Source of the DNA: Phycisphaerales bacterium Planc_01
Lineage (GTDB): Bacteria; Planctomycetota; Phycisphaerae; Sedimentisphaerales; Anaerobacaceae
Length of the DNA stretch: 64,000 nt
Direction: 5' to 3'
NCBI GenBank assembly: GCA_001603075.1
Contig: LVBB01000148.1
Coordinates: 1-64,000 of the forward strand
Part shown: one piece after another, positions 28,561-38,219 of the stretch
Layout: each line of letters starts with the position of its first letter
How positions within the stretch are numbered: position 1 is the stretch's first letter
Made by a program: the position numbers and the translations under genes
The notes under the pieces: generated by a model
Told to the model about the DNA's origin: nothing
Database searches by the model: none
Seen by the model: the letters and a program-made list of their open reading frames with translations, nothing else

Positions 28561-29994
28561 TCAGCGGGATTTGGCGACACGCTCGACCTGTTCGAGGTAC
28601 TTCTGGACGTCTTCCCGAGGTTTGATGTCCTGGGCCCGCCGCAGCAGAGGCAAGGCTTCGGTATACTTCCCCTGCTGCACCAGCAACTGGGCGTGGCGCA
28701 CTCTGGCGTCGGCCTCATGCTTCTCCAGGCTTTGGGCGCGCTCGTAGTAGAACGCCGCTTTCTCGAAATCGCCGGCGCGGGCGCAGTACTGCCCCAAGAG
28801 GATCAGCGCCTCGCCCTCCAGCGGATCGAGCGCCACGATCTCTTCGAGCACCCGGACCTCGTCCGGCCCGGAGCTTTCGGCGACGGCGATTCGGGCGCGG
28901 AGTTTGAGCAGGTCCTTGCGCTGCTCGGTGTCCAGATCGTTGCCCGGAAGGGTCTCAATGCGCTCGATAAGCTGCTTGGTTTCTTCGTGGGCCCCGCGCG
29001 CGGTCAGCACGCCGGCGGCGCGAATGGCGCGCTGGCTCGTCCGGCGCGGGTCCATCTCAAGGGCCCGCAGATACGAACCGACGGCGATCTCGAACAAGTC
29101 CTGGTTGACGTAGATGTCGCCGAGCATGGTGAGGCTGTCGGCCGTGGACTTGCCCATGTGGTCCACCAGTTCGTAGTTGACGGCGGCTTTGAGCGGCTCG
29201 TTGAGACCGATGTAGGCATTGGCCTGGAGCAGCCAGAGATCGGCTCGGGTCGGGTTCTCGGCAATCAGCGTCCGGCACAATGCTGCCGCGTCGGCGTAGC
29301 GCTGCTGCCGAAACAAACTGCGGGCCAGCCCCATCTTCCAGTCGAGCGTCGCCGGGTCGAGCAGAACGGCCACGCGGTACGCCGATTCGGCCGCCAGGTT
29401 GTTCTCGACCGAGGAATAGGCAAAGCCGAGCGGGCCATAGGTCAGAGCGTCGCCACCGCCCAGTTCGATCGTGCGTGTCAGCGCCGGGATCGCCTTGGCG
29501 AAGTCACCGTTTCGCACGTGGATCAGTCCGAGGTTCTTCCATGCCCGACGGAACTTCGGAAACTTCGCCACCGCGCGCCCGTAGGCTTCGGCGGCCGGTT
29601 CGAGCTGGTCCTTCTGGAAATAGATGTTGGCCAGCGTGAAGTCGAATACGGCACTGGAAGCGTCCTTGGTGTGTCTCTGGAGCAGCCGGGCCGCTTCGTC
29701 CAATGAGTTCGACGAGATCAGCTCGAGTACGGACAGCATCTTCTCGCGTTCGGCCTGCGTGACTCGCGGCTCGACTTCCGTCTCGGCCAGGTAGCTCTCG
29801 GCAAACTGTCTCTGGAAGGCCGCGCTGCGCCAGATCTCCAGTTCCACCTCGCTCAAATGGGTTTCGACAGCAGACGCCAACGCCGATTGCACCATCGCCG
29901 TGAGCGAAAGGCCGAGAACGACCGACCCGAGCAGACACAAGGCCCATGTCCCATGTCCTGTCTCGTATATCTTGTGCTCCGATTCCAGTCTCAT
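28561..29994 (-). CDS. Exported TPR protein of the TonB2-like operon
   Basis: Multiple TPR units; last gene of the TonB/ExbBD operon. Confidence 0.85.
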   Translation of the reverse strand: MRLESEHKIYETGHGTWALCLLGSVVLGLSLTAMVQSALASAVETHLSEVELEIWRSAAFQRQFAESYLAETEVEPRVTQAEREKMLSVLELISSNSLDEAARLLQRHTKDASSAVFDFTLANIYFQKDQLEPAAEAYGRAVAKFPKFRRAWKNLGLIHVRNGDFAKAIPALTRTIELGGGDALTYGPLGFAYSSVENNLAAESAYRVAVLLDPATLDWKMGLARSLFRQQRYADAAALCRTLIAENPTRADLWLLQANAYIGLNEPLKAAVNYELVDHMGKSTADSLTMLGDIYVNQDLFEIAVGSYLRALEMDPRRTSQRAIRAAGVLTARGAHEETKQLIERIETLPGNDLDTEQRKDLLKLRARIAVAESSGPDEVRVLEEIVALDPLEGEALILLGQYCARAGDFEKAAFYYERAQSLEKHEADARVRHAQLLVQQGKYTEALPLLRRAQDIKPREDVQKYLEQVERVAKSR

Positions 29995-29997
29995 CGC

Positions 29998-30684
29998 TTA
30001 TCCTTCCGGGAAAGTGATCGGCGCCATCATGCGGAAGCGGACCGGCTTGCCGCCCCGCTTGCCGGGTTCGAATTTCCATCGTGCCACCGCCGACAGGGCC
30101 GGGGCCTCGAAGAGCGGGTCCGTCGAGCTGCGAACCTTCGGTTCGACCACCCGGCCGTTTTCGTCGACGATGAAGATGATGTTCACCTTGGCCGGCGCCT
30201 TACGGCGGAGTTGGTGAGTCACCGCAGGAGCGGGCTGGTAGATGACCCTCGGCTTCTGGTCGAGATCGGCCATCGAGAAGACGGCGTCCAGATCTTCGCC
30301 ACTCTTGAGCCCGACGGTGTTCAATATCACGGCGAAGTCACCGCCCCCCGTCCAGTTGTCGCCGAACCCCGGATTGAGCGCCAGCTCAAGCTGGGATAGA
30401 TCCAGGGGCGGCGCCTCCTCGACAAACTGTGGCGGCGTCTCCTCGGGTTGCGGTTCAGGTTCCGGCTCCTCGTCTTGTGGCGGGGGCGGAGGCGGCGGTT
30501 CGGCATGGGCCAGGTCCACAGTCTGCAACGGCAGATCATCCGCCGGCGGCCTGCTGATCGTCTGCATCAATGGCAACACAATGAAGAAGGCGAACGTCAG
30601 CGTCACGGCCCCCAGGAGGACCAGCAGTCGATGGCCGGCTTCCCGGACGATGCCGAATCTCTGACAGGTTCGCGCCGTCCCCAT
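29998..30684 (-). CDS. TonB family energy transducer
   Basis: N-terminal TM, 'EPPPPPPPQDEEPEPEPQPEE' Pro/Glu linker, C-terminal 'KVNIIFIVDENGRVVEPKVRSSTDPLFEAPALSAVARWKFEPGKRGGKPV'; start at 30684, not the longer ORF start. Confidence 0.93.
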   Translation of the reverse strand: MGTARTCQRFGIVREAGHRLLVLLGAVTLTFAFFIVLPLMQTISRPPADDLPLQTVDLAHAEPPPPPPPQDEEPEPEPQPEETPPQFVEEAPPLDLSQLELALNPGFGDNWTGGGDFAVILNTVGLKSGEDLDAVFSMADLDQKPRVIYQPAPAVTHQLRRKAPAKVNIIFIVDENGRVVEPKVRSSTDPLFEAPALSAVARWKFEPGKRGGKPVRFRMMAPITFPEG

Positions 30685-30686
30685 GC

Positions 30687-31100
30687 TCAACTCTGCGGTT
30701 TGCGGGTCGCCAGGCTCACCTTGCTGGCGCCGCCCAGTTTGGCTTCGTCGATGACGCGAACCAGCAGGCCGGAATCCGCCGCCGCATCGACCTGAATGAT
30801 GACCGGCACGTCCTCCTTCTGCAGTGTCCGCTTGACCAGTTGGCGTACGCCCCCAAAGCCGATCTCGCGGCCACCGTAGATGACCTCCCCCTTCTCCGTC
30901 AGTGCCAGGAGGATGCTCGTCTTCTCCAACTGAACGGACGAGGCGGCCTGAGGTTTGTCCACCTCGACCCCCGTCTCCTCGACGAAGGTCGTCGTCACGA
31001 TGAAGAAGATCAGCAGGATGAACACGCAGTCGATCAGAGGGGAGATGTCCACCCCGACGTCGCTGCTGTCGTCGGCCGCCATTTCGCGAAAACGTCCCAT
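30687..31100 (-). CDS. ExbD/TolR family biopolymer transport protein
   Basis: 'VDISPLIDCVFILLIFFIVTTTFVEETGVEVDKPQA'. Confidence 0.95.
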   Translation of the reverse strand: MGRFREMAADDSSDVGVDISPLIDCVFILLIFFIVTTTFVEETGVEVDKPQAASSVQLEKTSILLALTEKGEVIYGGREIGFGGVRQLVKRTLQKEDVPVIIQVDAAADSGLLVRVIDEAKLGGASKVSLATRKPQS

Positions 31101-31174
31101 GCTTGTCCTCGATCATTACATTCCCGCCACAGCCGACCGGGTCTCTGGCCGGCGTCTTGATGGCCGCCGCGGTC

Positions 31175-31930
31175 CTATGCCACCTTCCCATGTTTCTGCA
31201 GGATTCGCACCGGCTCGCGGAAGACCTTCTCTGACCGCTGCGGCGTTCGAAGCGGCACCGCCACTCTTCGCTGCGGCCGCACGGCGGGAACCGGCTTGAC
31301 CCTTTCCTTTTCCGTCCGGCTCAGCGTCTTGTGCTGCTTCTGCGTGCAGATCGCCTCCAGATGCGCCAGAAAAGTCCTGTAGCGTTCGAGCTGGCGCGAG
31401 AGGTGATACTGGAAGAATAGCCCCGGCAGCGCGATGATCAGACCCGTCTCCGTGGTCACGAGGGCTTCAGATATGCCCTCTGCGACAAGGCCCATGGTCT
31501 TCTCGCCGCCCGAGCCGGTCGCCAGGGCGCCGAACGTGGCCAGCATCCCGGTCACCGTGCCGAGCAGGCCCAGCAACGGCGCAGCGCTGACGCAGACCTT
31601 CATAACCTGAAGATCGCGCTCGAACGGGACGATCTCCGTACCGCGCAGCTCTTCAAAGAACACGCCCGTCTGCTCGATCGACCGGGCCCCACCGACAAAA
31701 TCCAGCAGCTTGCCGATCGGTCCGCGCCGCCGATCGGGATGATCGATCCAGTGGCGCCAGGTCTTCTCGGGCACCGAACGATGTCCCTTGGTGGCCAGCC
31801 GCACGAGCACGTGCATTCCCAGCGCAAACAGGACCAGCGCATTGATCGCCAGGGCGACCATGGCCCAGCCACCCGACAGCCAGATGCCCACGGCCTGTTC
31901 CCACAAAGTCCTAAGCTGTTCCATAGCCAT
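31175..31930 (-). CDS. MotA/TolQ/ExbB proton channel protein
   Basis: 'VSAAPLLGLLGTVTGMLATFGALATGSGGEKTMGLVAEGISEALVTTETGLIIALPGLFF'. Confidence 0.95.
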   Translation of the reverse strand: MAMEQLRTLWEQAVGIWLSGGWAMVALAINALVLFALGMHVLVRLATKGHRSVPEKTWRHWIDHPDRRRGPIGKLLDFVGGARSIEQTGVFFEELRGTEIVPFERDLQVMKVCVSAAPLLGLLGTVTGMLATFGALATGSGGEKTMGLVAEGISEALVTTETGLIIALPGLFFQYHLSRQLERYRTFLAHLEAICTQKQHKTLSRTEKERVKPVPAVRPQRRVAVPLRTPQRSEKVFREPVRILQKHGKVA

Positions 31931-31932
31931 AT

Positions 31933-33870
31933 CTACTCTCCATTGCGAATGACTCGTCCGACCAGTTGATCGTCGTCGTCAAGGACCGGCATGACACGGA
32001 CGTCATGGGTTCGAAAGAGGTGTTGCACTTCGTCGCGGTCGGTATCCGTGCGTACGAACAAGGTGTCCCGATCGATCAGGGATTCGATTCGCGCCTGCTC
32101 GGGCCGGGTCAACAGCAGGCGGACGTGAAGGTCTCCGACGTATCGGCCCTCTTCGTCCACCACGAAGACGGCGTGGAAATCCTCATCCGATCCGACCGCG
32201 CGCATCGCGTTGAGCGCCTCGGCGACAGTCATGCTCTGATGGATCGTCATCGACGCCGGCTCCATCATGCTGCCGGCCGAGCCGGGTGCATACGGCGCGA
32301 CCTCGCAGGTCTCGTCCAACACATGGGCCCGCCTCCTCAGACGTCGCAGAACTTCCTCCGCCACGGCGGCGGGCATCTCCGCGAGCGTGTTGGCGGCATC
32401 CTGCGGCTGATACGGGGTCTTGCCGACCTGGTTCATGAAGCGGATGGCCGCCTTCTCCATCTGCGCGATCATGCCGCGCGCCTTGCGAGAAAGGAACGCG
32501 TGCAGCAGCAGCGAAGGAATCGCCACGATCAGGCCAAACTCCGTCGTAATCAGGGCTTCGGAAATCCCGCCGGACAGTGTCTTGACGTCCCCCGAGCCGA
32601 ACACGGTGATCAGCTTGAACGTGTTGATAATCCCCGTAACCGTGCCCAGCAGACCCAACAGCGGCGCCGCCGCAGCGCTGATCGCGATAAACGGCAGAAA
32701 CCGCTGAAGCCTCAGCCTGGCGGTGAGAATCTTCTCGTACATCACCTCTTCGATCAGGGCCGGCGGTTCGCGGAGGTGCTCGACACCGGTCGCCAGCATC
32801 GCACCGGTCGGCCCACCGATGGCGGCGGCCTCGGCAGCGGCGACCTCCTTCTTGCGTTCGGAGATCGCTTCGAGCAACGCACGAATCCGTCGCTCCGACG
32901 GCTGACGCAAACGCGCCAGCTCGATCCATTTGAACAGGACCACCAGCATGGCAGCGCCGAAGAGCCCCAGGATCGGGTACATCACCACCCCACCCTTGCG
33001 GATATGCTCGATGAGTGTCTGCTTGGTCGCCTCGATCTTGTGGGCGTTGCCCAGCGTGGGGTCGAACGGGAACTCGCCGGCGCCGGTGGCAACGAGCGTG
33101 GCCGCCGCCTGGGTCATCGCCTCGGAGCCGAAGGGCAGGATCGTCGGTTCGAGAGAACCGAGGCGCTGCTCGGCGATCCCGACGGTTTCGCCGTCATCCG
33201 AGCGAAACAGGGCGACCGGCCCCAGCAGGACGAACGTGCCGCGCCGGACCCGGCCGGAGGAATCCACGGCGCTGCCGTCGAACCGGACTCCGCCCAGGGC
33301 CTCATGCAACCTTTCGAGCGACGCCGTCACGAGCGCGACCTGCGTCTGATACACCTCGGTCTCGCTCAGGTTGCTGTTCTCGGGCGCCAGTCTGGCCGCC
33401 TCGATCAGGTCGCTGTAGCGCTGAATCTCCGCGATATGCAGTCGCGTCTCGAAACTGCGGATGTATTCGCTGAGCAGATTGGAGATGTACGTCTTCTCCT
33501 CGCGGCGCGACTGGACTTCCGAGCGCAGGTTGCTCAGATCGAGCGTGCGGCTGTCGAGAAGGCGCATGGTCTGCTGGTACTCGCGACGCACTTCGAGCAG
33601 TTGCTCTTCGAGTTCGCTGAGCCGGCGGCCCATCGGCACCTTCTCCTCCGCAATCGCCTGTCGCAGCGCCGCCAGCTCGGCGAGGCTCTCTTCAAGCTGT
33701 CGCTGAGCGGAGACCCCGACGGCACTGAGGGTGTCGGCGGGCGGTGTGGCGTGCGATGCGGATGTACCGCCATCGGCACTTTCCTGCCCTCCGGCGATGC
33801 GAGTCGACACGGTCCCCAGCAGGACAGAAAGAATACAGATCAGCAGGTGTATGTTCCTACCGATGGACAT
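31933..33870 (-). CDS. TtpC-like MotA/TolQ/ExbB protein: signal peptide, coiled coil, ExbB domain, C-terminal CBS pair
   Basis: Coiled-coil N-terminus; 'APLLGLLGTVTGIINTFKLITVFGSGDVKTLSGGISEALITTEFGLIVAIPSLL'; then 'SMMEPASMTIHQSMTVAEALNAMRAVGSDEDFHAVFVVDEEGRYVGDLHVRLLLT...VRTDTDRDEVQHLFRTHDVRVMPVLDDDDQLVGRVIRNGE'. Confidence 0.9.
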   Translation of the reverse strand: MSIGRNIHLLICILSVLLGTVSTRIAGGQESADGGTSASHATPPADTLSAVGVSAQRQLEESLAELAALRQAIAEEKVPMGRRLSELEEQLLEVRREYQQTMRLLDSRTLDLSNLRSEVQSRREEKTYISNLLSEYIRSFETRLHIAEIQRYSDLIEAARLAPENSNLSETEVYQTQVALVTASLERLHEALGGVRFDGSAVDSSGRVRRGTFVLLGPVALFRSDDGETVGIAEQRLGSLEPTILPFGSEAMTQAAATLVATGAGEFPFDPTLGNAHKIEATKQTLIEHIRKGGVVMYPILGLFGAAMLVVLFKWIELARLRQPSERRIRALLEAISERKKEVAAAEAAAIGGPTGAMLATGVEHLREPPALIEEVMYEKILTARLRLQRFLPFIAISAAAAPLLGLLGTVTGIINTFKLITVFGSGDVKTLSGGISEALITTEFGLIVAIPSLLLHAFLSRKARGMIAQMEKAAIRFMNQVGKTPYQPQDAANTLAEMPAAVAEEVLRRLRRRAHVLDETCEVAPYAPGSAGSMMEPASMTIHQSMTVAEALNAMRAVGSDEDFHAVFVVDEEGRYVGDLHVRLLLTRPEQARIESLIDRDTLFVRTDTDRDEVQHLFRTHDVRVMPVLDDDDQLVGRVIRNGE

Positions 33871-34648
33871 TGGCCGTTCCTTGGTCTATGGTTGCCGGCA
33901 ACGGAACGAAGCCCGCGACCTTCTCGTTTTTCAGGATGGCGAGAACGTCCGCCACCTGCTCGGCTGCGCCGGCAGCCGGTTCCCAATGCCAGCCGTCAGC
34001 GGCAGGACGCCCGACGCCTGCTGCCGTCCCATTGGCGCCGCTGTAGTAAGCCTGTCCCAGACCCACGTACAGAGCCGCGACCTCGACGGCGCTGCCATCG
34101 GGCATCGTGCGGATCTCGCTGGTCACCTCGATGGCCCGGTTGAATTTGTTCACCTCGTTCAGAAGCCCAATGACGTTTTGGAACCGCTGGGCGAGGGACA
34201 GTTTCGTATCGTTCGGATCGGCCGGGATGCGCTGGCTGAGCGGTTTCATGCGTTCGCGAACCGGGTCCGGCAGGCGCCGGTCCAACACCATTGTTCGAGC
34301 TTCCAGCGCCGCCATCGTCTGGGTCAGTCCGGCGGCGGAAGCCCTCAACGTCTCATTCTCGTCCACCAGCTCGGCGCGCCTGGCGTCGGCCTCGCCGATA
34401 CTCTTCTGCGCCTCGTCGATCTTCTCGCGCAGCGACGCGATTTCTCGCTCGACGAGCTTGATGCGTTCTTCGAGCATTTCGCGGCCGAGTGTCCAGTCCT
34501 GCCGCTCTTTGGAGATCACGCGGCGCGTCTCGACCCATCGCTCCGTCAAGGCGCGGATGTTGTCGATCCGATCGGATTCGACAGCCCCGGCCAGGGAGGC
34601 GAAGATCAGCAATGCCAGGCTCGTCCATCGACACGTTCGTCCGATCAC
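33857..34648 (-). CDS. DUF3450 family protein of the TonB2-like operon
   Basis: GTG start at 34648 preceded by gaaagg; coiled coil 'RWVETRRVISKERQDWTLGREMLEERIKLVEREIASLREKI'; position in operon. Confidence 0.8.
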   Translation of the reverse strand: MIGRTCRWTSLALLIFASLAGAVESDRIDNIRALTERWVETRRVISKERQDWTLGREMLEERIKLVEREIASLREKIDEAQKSIGEADARRAELVDENETLRASAAGLTQTMAALEARTMVLDRRLPDPVRERMKPLSQRIPADPNDTKLSLAQRFQNVIGLLNEVNKFNRAIEVTSEIRTMPDGSAVEVAALYVGLGQAYYSGANGTAAGVGRPAADGWHWEPAAGAAEQVADVLAILKNEKVAGFVPLPATIDQGTANVHR

Positions 34649-34768
34649 AGTCAACCTTTCACCCTGCGACTGGTCCATCCATGCAACCCGTGGACGGTAT
34701 CCGCGAGCCACAGTCACCCGGGTGGGCATACAACGGTGGCTCGGCTGTCTGTATCTTCGCCGGGCCAC

Positions 34769-34812
34769 GTTAGTGGCAGATTAGGGGATGATTGAAATTG
34801 CGTTAATTGGAG
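34769..34812. promoter_or_regulatory. 11-bp-phased operator array: GTTAGTGGCAG ATTAGGGGATG ATTGAAATTGC GTTAATTGGAG
   Basis: Four consecutive 11-mers upstream of the DUF3450/ExbBD/TonB operon; phasing as in PhoB boxes. Confidence 0.6.
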
Positions 34813-34849
34813 GCGGGCCGCTCCCAACTCCCTGCCGGGACAACGCCCG

Positions 34850-36070
34850 TCACCACGGATCGCCCAAGCCCGCCTGGATTTCGCGAATCCGGCTCGCCAG
34901 CACGGCGTCCGGCTCCATGGCGTGCAATGCCAGCGAACAACAGGTGGCCACCAGATCCTCGGCCCGGGGTCTCGAATTGGGGTTCTCCATTCCCGCTTCA
35001 ACCGCCCGCTTGTAGAGATCGAACGCAGCGGCCGTATCGCCCATTGCACAATAGGCCTCGGCGATCGGGCGAAGCGCCCGGGCCCGATAGATGTTGGCAA
35101 TCGTATCGCGCTTCGCGTCGAACAGAGCCAGAGCCCGCTCGGCCTCAGCCCGAGCGCCTGCCTCGTCGCCGGCCCGGAAACGCAATCGGGTCAATTGTGC
35201 CATCAGCGGAATGGCGGACTCGGGTTGCATACGGGCCGCATCCATCAGGTCCTTGGCTTCGTTTAGGAGTGCTAGCGCCTTGGCCGAATCGGCGTGTGCC
35301 AGAGAAGCGTTCGCCAGTTCCATCAGCAGTTCGATGCGAACGAAGACGGGCAGGTTGCCCCAGGACGCTTTGATCTTGTCCTCGGCCCGCGCACGGCAAT
35401 CGGGGTCGTCGTAAAAGCGGTTGAACAACTCGGCGCACGCGTCCAGAGCGTTTCGGACGATATCGAATCTCTGGGTGGCGAACAGTGCGGCCAGAGCCTC
35501 CATCTGCTCGTCGAAGGAATCCGGCGTTGCGATCCTCGCCCTGATCCGAGCGACCTTGCCTCTCTCGGCGGGCTCGACGCCCTGCTCGAACCGGGTCGCC
35601 ATTTCCGCCCGTCCCATGAGGGCATGGACCTGCGCGATCTTGACTCGGATTCGTTCCTTGCGCCAATCCTCCTCGCTGTCGGCCACGTCTGCGGCCCTGT
35701 CCAGAAGAGACTGTACTTCTGTGTCGGCTCGGCGCCGTGCATGGAACAATGCCAGGTCCGCGTAGGCCGCGCCGCGCCGCCAGTCACGGATCTGGGCGGC
35801 GTAGAGAAGCGCCCGCTCGGGTTGCTCCAGTGCCAGGCAGGTCGCTACAACTGCTTCCTGGAGCCGGCTGCGGTCCTTGATGTGTGGGTCCAAGGGCATT
35901 GCCGAGGCGGCCGCGAATGCGGTCTCCAGCAGGCCTACCTGATAGGGGGCCAATAAGGTGTCCCCATCGGTCCCAACTGCCTCCACCTCCTCCGCCCGAC
36001 CGCAGCCAACGGCAAGAACGAGGCAACCCACGCTCAGCAACGAACACGTCAGGACCAGTCGCACTCTCAT
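34850..36070 (-). CDS. TPR-like lipoprotein
   Basis: Lipobox-like 'CLVLAVGC'; helical repeats through 406 aa. Confidence 0.7.
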   Translation of the reverse strand: MRVRLVLTCSLLSVGCLVLAVGCGRAEEVEAVGTDGDTLLAPYQVGLLETAFAAASAMPLDPHIKDRSRLQEAVVATCLALEQPERALLYAAQIRDWRRGAAYADLALFHARRRADTEVQSLLDRAADVADSEEDWRKERIRVKIAQVHALMGRAEMATRFEQGVEPAERGKVARIRARIATPDSFDEQMEALAALFATQRFDIVRNALDACAELFNRFYDDPDCRARAEDKIKASWGNLPVFVRIELLMELANASLAHADSAKALALLNEAKDLMDAARMQPESAIPLMAQLTRLRFRAGDEAGARAEAERALALFDAKRDTIANIYRARALRPIAEAYCAMGDTAAAFDLYKRAVEAGMENPNSRPRAEDLVATCCSLALHAMEPDAVLASRIREIQAGLGDPW

Positions 36071-36097
36071 GATCGGCTCACCGTCACAATCACAGCA

Positions 36098-36134
36098 GAA
36101 CTGATGGCAGCGGATCGGCCACTGCCATCAGTTC
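36098..36134 (-). other. Perfect 13-bp inverted repeat with 11-nt loop
   Basis: gaactgatggcag-cggatcggcca-ctgccatcagttc between the beta-helix gene stop and the TPR lipoprotein start. Confidence 0.7.
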
Positions 36135-36188
36135 GACTACTACCACCGAGTCTGGCCTCGGAGGTCTCATCACAAGGAGGAACGCCGT

Positions 36189-37640
36189 TTAGTCGGTCAT
36201 GCCGAACGCATGAGCGGCCGTCCAGCCGACCAGCCAGTTGTGGTCAAGGAAGGCGCCCTTGTATGGCGCCGGCGTGATGAACCCGCAATCGCGGACGTGG
36301 TCGCTGTGGCGGGCATCGTTGGCGGCGCGGGGGTTCAGATAGGTCACATTGGCCATGGCCTTGCCGGCAACGACCACGGGGGTCTCGCGGACGATCTCCT
36401 GAATCGGGCTGTCTTCCGCGATGACGTTGCCCTTGCTCTCGTCCATGACACCGAACTGAACCAGCGAATCGGTCTCAAACAGGTTGTAGAACACATTGTT
36501 GGTGAAGTCACACCAGTTGCCCGACGTGAGGTCTGGGTAGAGCACCATGGGATTGATATTGGCGGTATTGGTCGGATAAGCATTGTACGGCGTGCTGAAC
36601 AGTTCCGCCAGCGTGGGAACGCCGGCCGAGCCGTAGCCGCCGCCGTCGCCGGCGGTGCCGTCATCGCGAATCATCCGCTCACCGACGTCCATGAAGATGC
36701 AGTTGTGGAACTGGGCCCGCATGTTGTCGCGCCAGGCGGTGGCATGGTCGCCGTCATAGGGCTGCCCGATCGCCGTGAAGTTGTAGAACAGCGCGGTGCC
36801 GAACGGCTGAGCCGACGCATCCTCGGCGCCGTCCATCTCGAAAATGTTGTCGCCGATGCCCGAGCCCTGGCTGTTCGAACCACAGTAGCCCTGGACGAGC
36901 AGGCCGAACTGGGCCTTGCCGCGCCAACCCTGGTCCACGTCGAAGCTGTCGTCACCGATGTTCCAGATGCTGACGTACTTCATGTTAACGGTGCCGCCCC
37001 AGATCTCGATTCCATCGTCGACGTTGTTCATGATCTCGATGTATTCCATGTCGGTGCCGCGTCCGACGCCGCCAAGGGACATGCCGTTCAGCTCGTTGGC
37101 CATACTGACGACATGGCCGCCGTAGCGCAGGGAGACGTAGCGAACGACGCCGCTGTCGTCGTCATCATCGTTGCCGCCGTAGAGCGGAAGCATGTCACCG
37201 GCGAACCGGGCGACGAGGCCTTCCATCTGAGCGGTGTCCGTGCCATCCGGCTGGCCCGTGCCGTCGCCGTCCATCGTTGCGGCGATCAAGCCGTTGCCCA
37301 GGATCGTCAGGTTGCCCCACTCTTCAGACACCGCACGCCAGGTCGTCAGGTCGTCCTGCACCGACGTCATGATGATCGGGGCGTCCTTGCGGCCGTTGGC
37401 GAAGATCTTGGCACCCTTGGCCACGACCAGTGCGCTGGCGGTGTTGCCGCGAATCAGGGTGCCGGGCTCGATCGTCAGGCTTGCGCCGGGCTCGACGTAG
37501 ATGACGTTCTGGAGATAGTACACGTTGTCGGCGGTCCATGTTGTGGACGTGACGATGTTCTCCGTCACGTCAATGTCGGCCGCACCGGCTGTGCCGGCGG
37601 CCACCATGCCCATCAGGGCAAGCAATGCGAGTCTCTTCAT
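36189..37640 (-). CDS. Exported right-handed beta-helix-like protein
   Basis: MKRLALLALMGMVAAGTAGA signal; 'VEPGASLTIEPGTLIRGNTASALVVAKGAKIFANGRKDAPIIMTS'; start taken at 37640. Confidence 0.75.
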   Translation of the reverse strand: MKRLALLALMGMVAAGTAGAADIDVTENIVTSTTWTADNVYYLQNVIYVEPGASLTIEPGTLIRGNTASALVVAKGAKIFANGRKDAPIIMTSVQDDLTTWRAVSEEWGNLTILGNGLIAATMDGDGTGQPDGTDTAQMEGLVARFAGDMLPLYGGNDDDDDSGVVRYVSLRYGGHVVSMANELNGMSLGGVGRGTDMEYIEIMNNVDDGIEIWGGTVNMKYVSIWNIGDDSFDVDQGWRGKAQFGLLVQGYCGSNSQGSGIGDNIFEMDGAEDASAQPFGTALFYNFTAIGQPYDGDHATAWRDNMRAQFHNCIFMDVGERMIRDDGTAGDGGGYGSAGVPTLAELFSTPYNAYPTNTANINPMVLYPDLTSGNWCDFTNNVFYNLFETDSLVQFGVMDESKGNVIAEDSPIQEIVRETPVVVAGKAMANVTYLNPRAANDARHSDHVRDCGFITPAPYKGAFLDHNWLVGWTAAHAFGMTD

Positions 37641-37924
37641 GGTTGTTCTCCATACTGGTTGCACTTCGTCTGTTTGCGCTGCCTGCGCAGCATCCGTCGG
37701 CCATCTGGAGGAAGTCCGAGTCACGCCTCCTCCGCACTGCTTCTGTCCGAGCCATCGGTTCCGGAGGCCGATCGCTCACGCCGGGAGATGCCCGGCACAC
37801 TATGCCAACTCGCGAGTACGCGACAAAGCAGATCGCCAGGAGGCGCGCTATCCCTTGAACTCAATCACATCGTCGCGTGACCATTTTGACCCTGGCGATC
37901 CGGGGCTCATTGTGGTCGCGCCAC

Positions 37925-37990
37925 ATTAGCAGACTATTAGCAGCATACTGGTAATGCGTTAACTTTCTGTTTGTTTCTCGTTTCAGCGTC
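37925..37990. promoter_or_regulatory. 11-bp-phased operator array of six units: ATTAGCAGACT ATTAGCAGCAT ACTGGTAATGC GTTAACTTTCT GTTTGTTTCTC GTTTCAGCGTC
   Basis: Intergenic between divergent beta-helix and TonB-dependent receptor genes. Confidence 0.6.
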
Positions 37991-38088
37991 TTTGCCCGCC
38001 CGAGGCCGCGTTGCGACTAAATCCGCTTTGGCTTTGCGTCTAGGCACCCTGTCTTTCGCGGCTGGACCGCTGCTCGGCCCCCAGCAAT

Positions 38089-38121
38089 GTTAACTTTGGG
38101 TTAGACCCGTCATTCTGCTTG
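38089..38121. promoter_or_regulatory. Second 11-bp-phased array: GTTAACTTTGG GTTAGACCCGT CATTCTGCTTG
   Basis: Same repeat type, ~100 bp upstream of the receptor start codon; third unit is degenerate. Confidence 0.5.
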
Positions 38122-38219
38122 AAATTGCCCAGCCTGACATCTATCCTATACAGACATCCTTTGGCAGACTTGAAACGATGAGCTTTTGAGACAACAGTCG
38201 CTTGAATTGCAGGTGGTCC

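Noticed and set aside
25915-29706. 1263-aa plus-strand ORF
   Set aside because: Antisense to the DUF6259-type and TPR genes; low-complexity Arg/Gly/Val-rich translation typical of shadow ORFs in high-GC DNA
29998-31191. TonB ORF starting at 31191
   Set aside because: The upstream extension runs out of frame through exbD; a proper start with TM segment is at 30684
31966-34143. 725-aa plus-strand ORF
   Set aside because: Antisense shadow of the TtpC-like/DUF3450 genes
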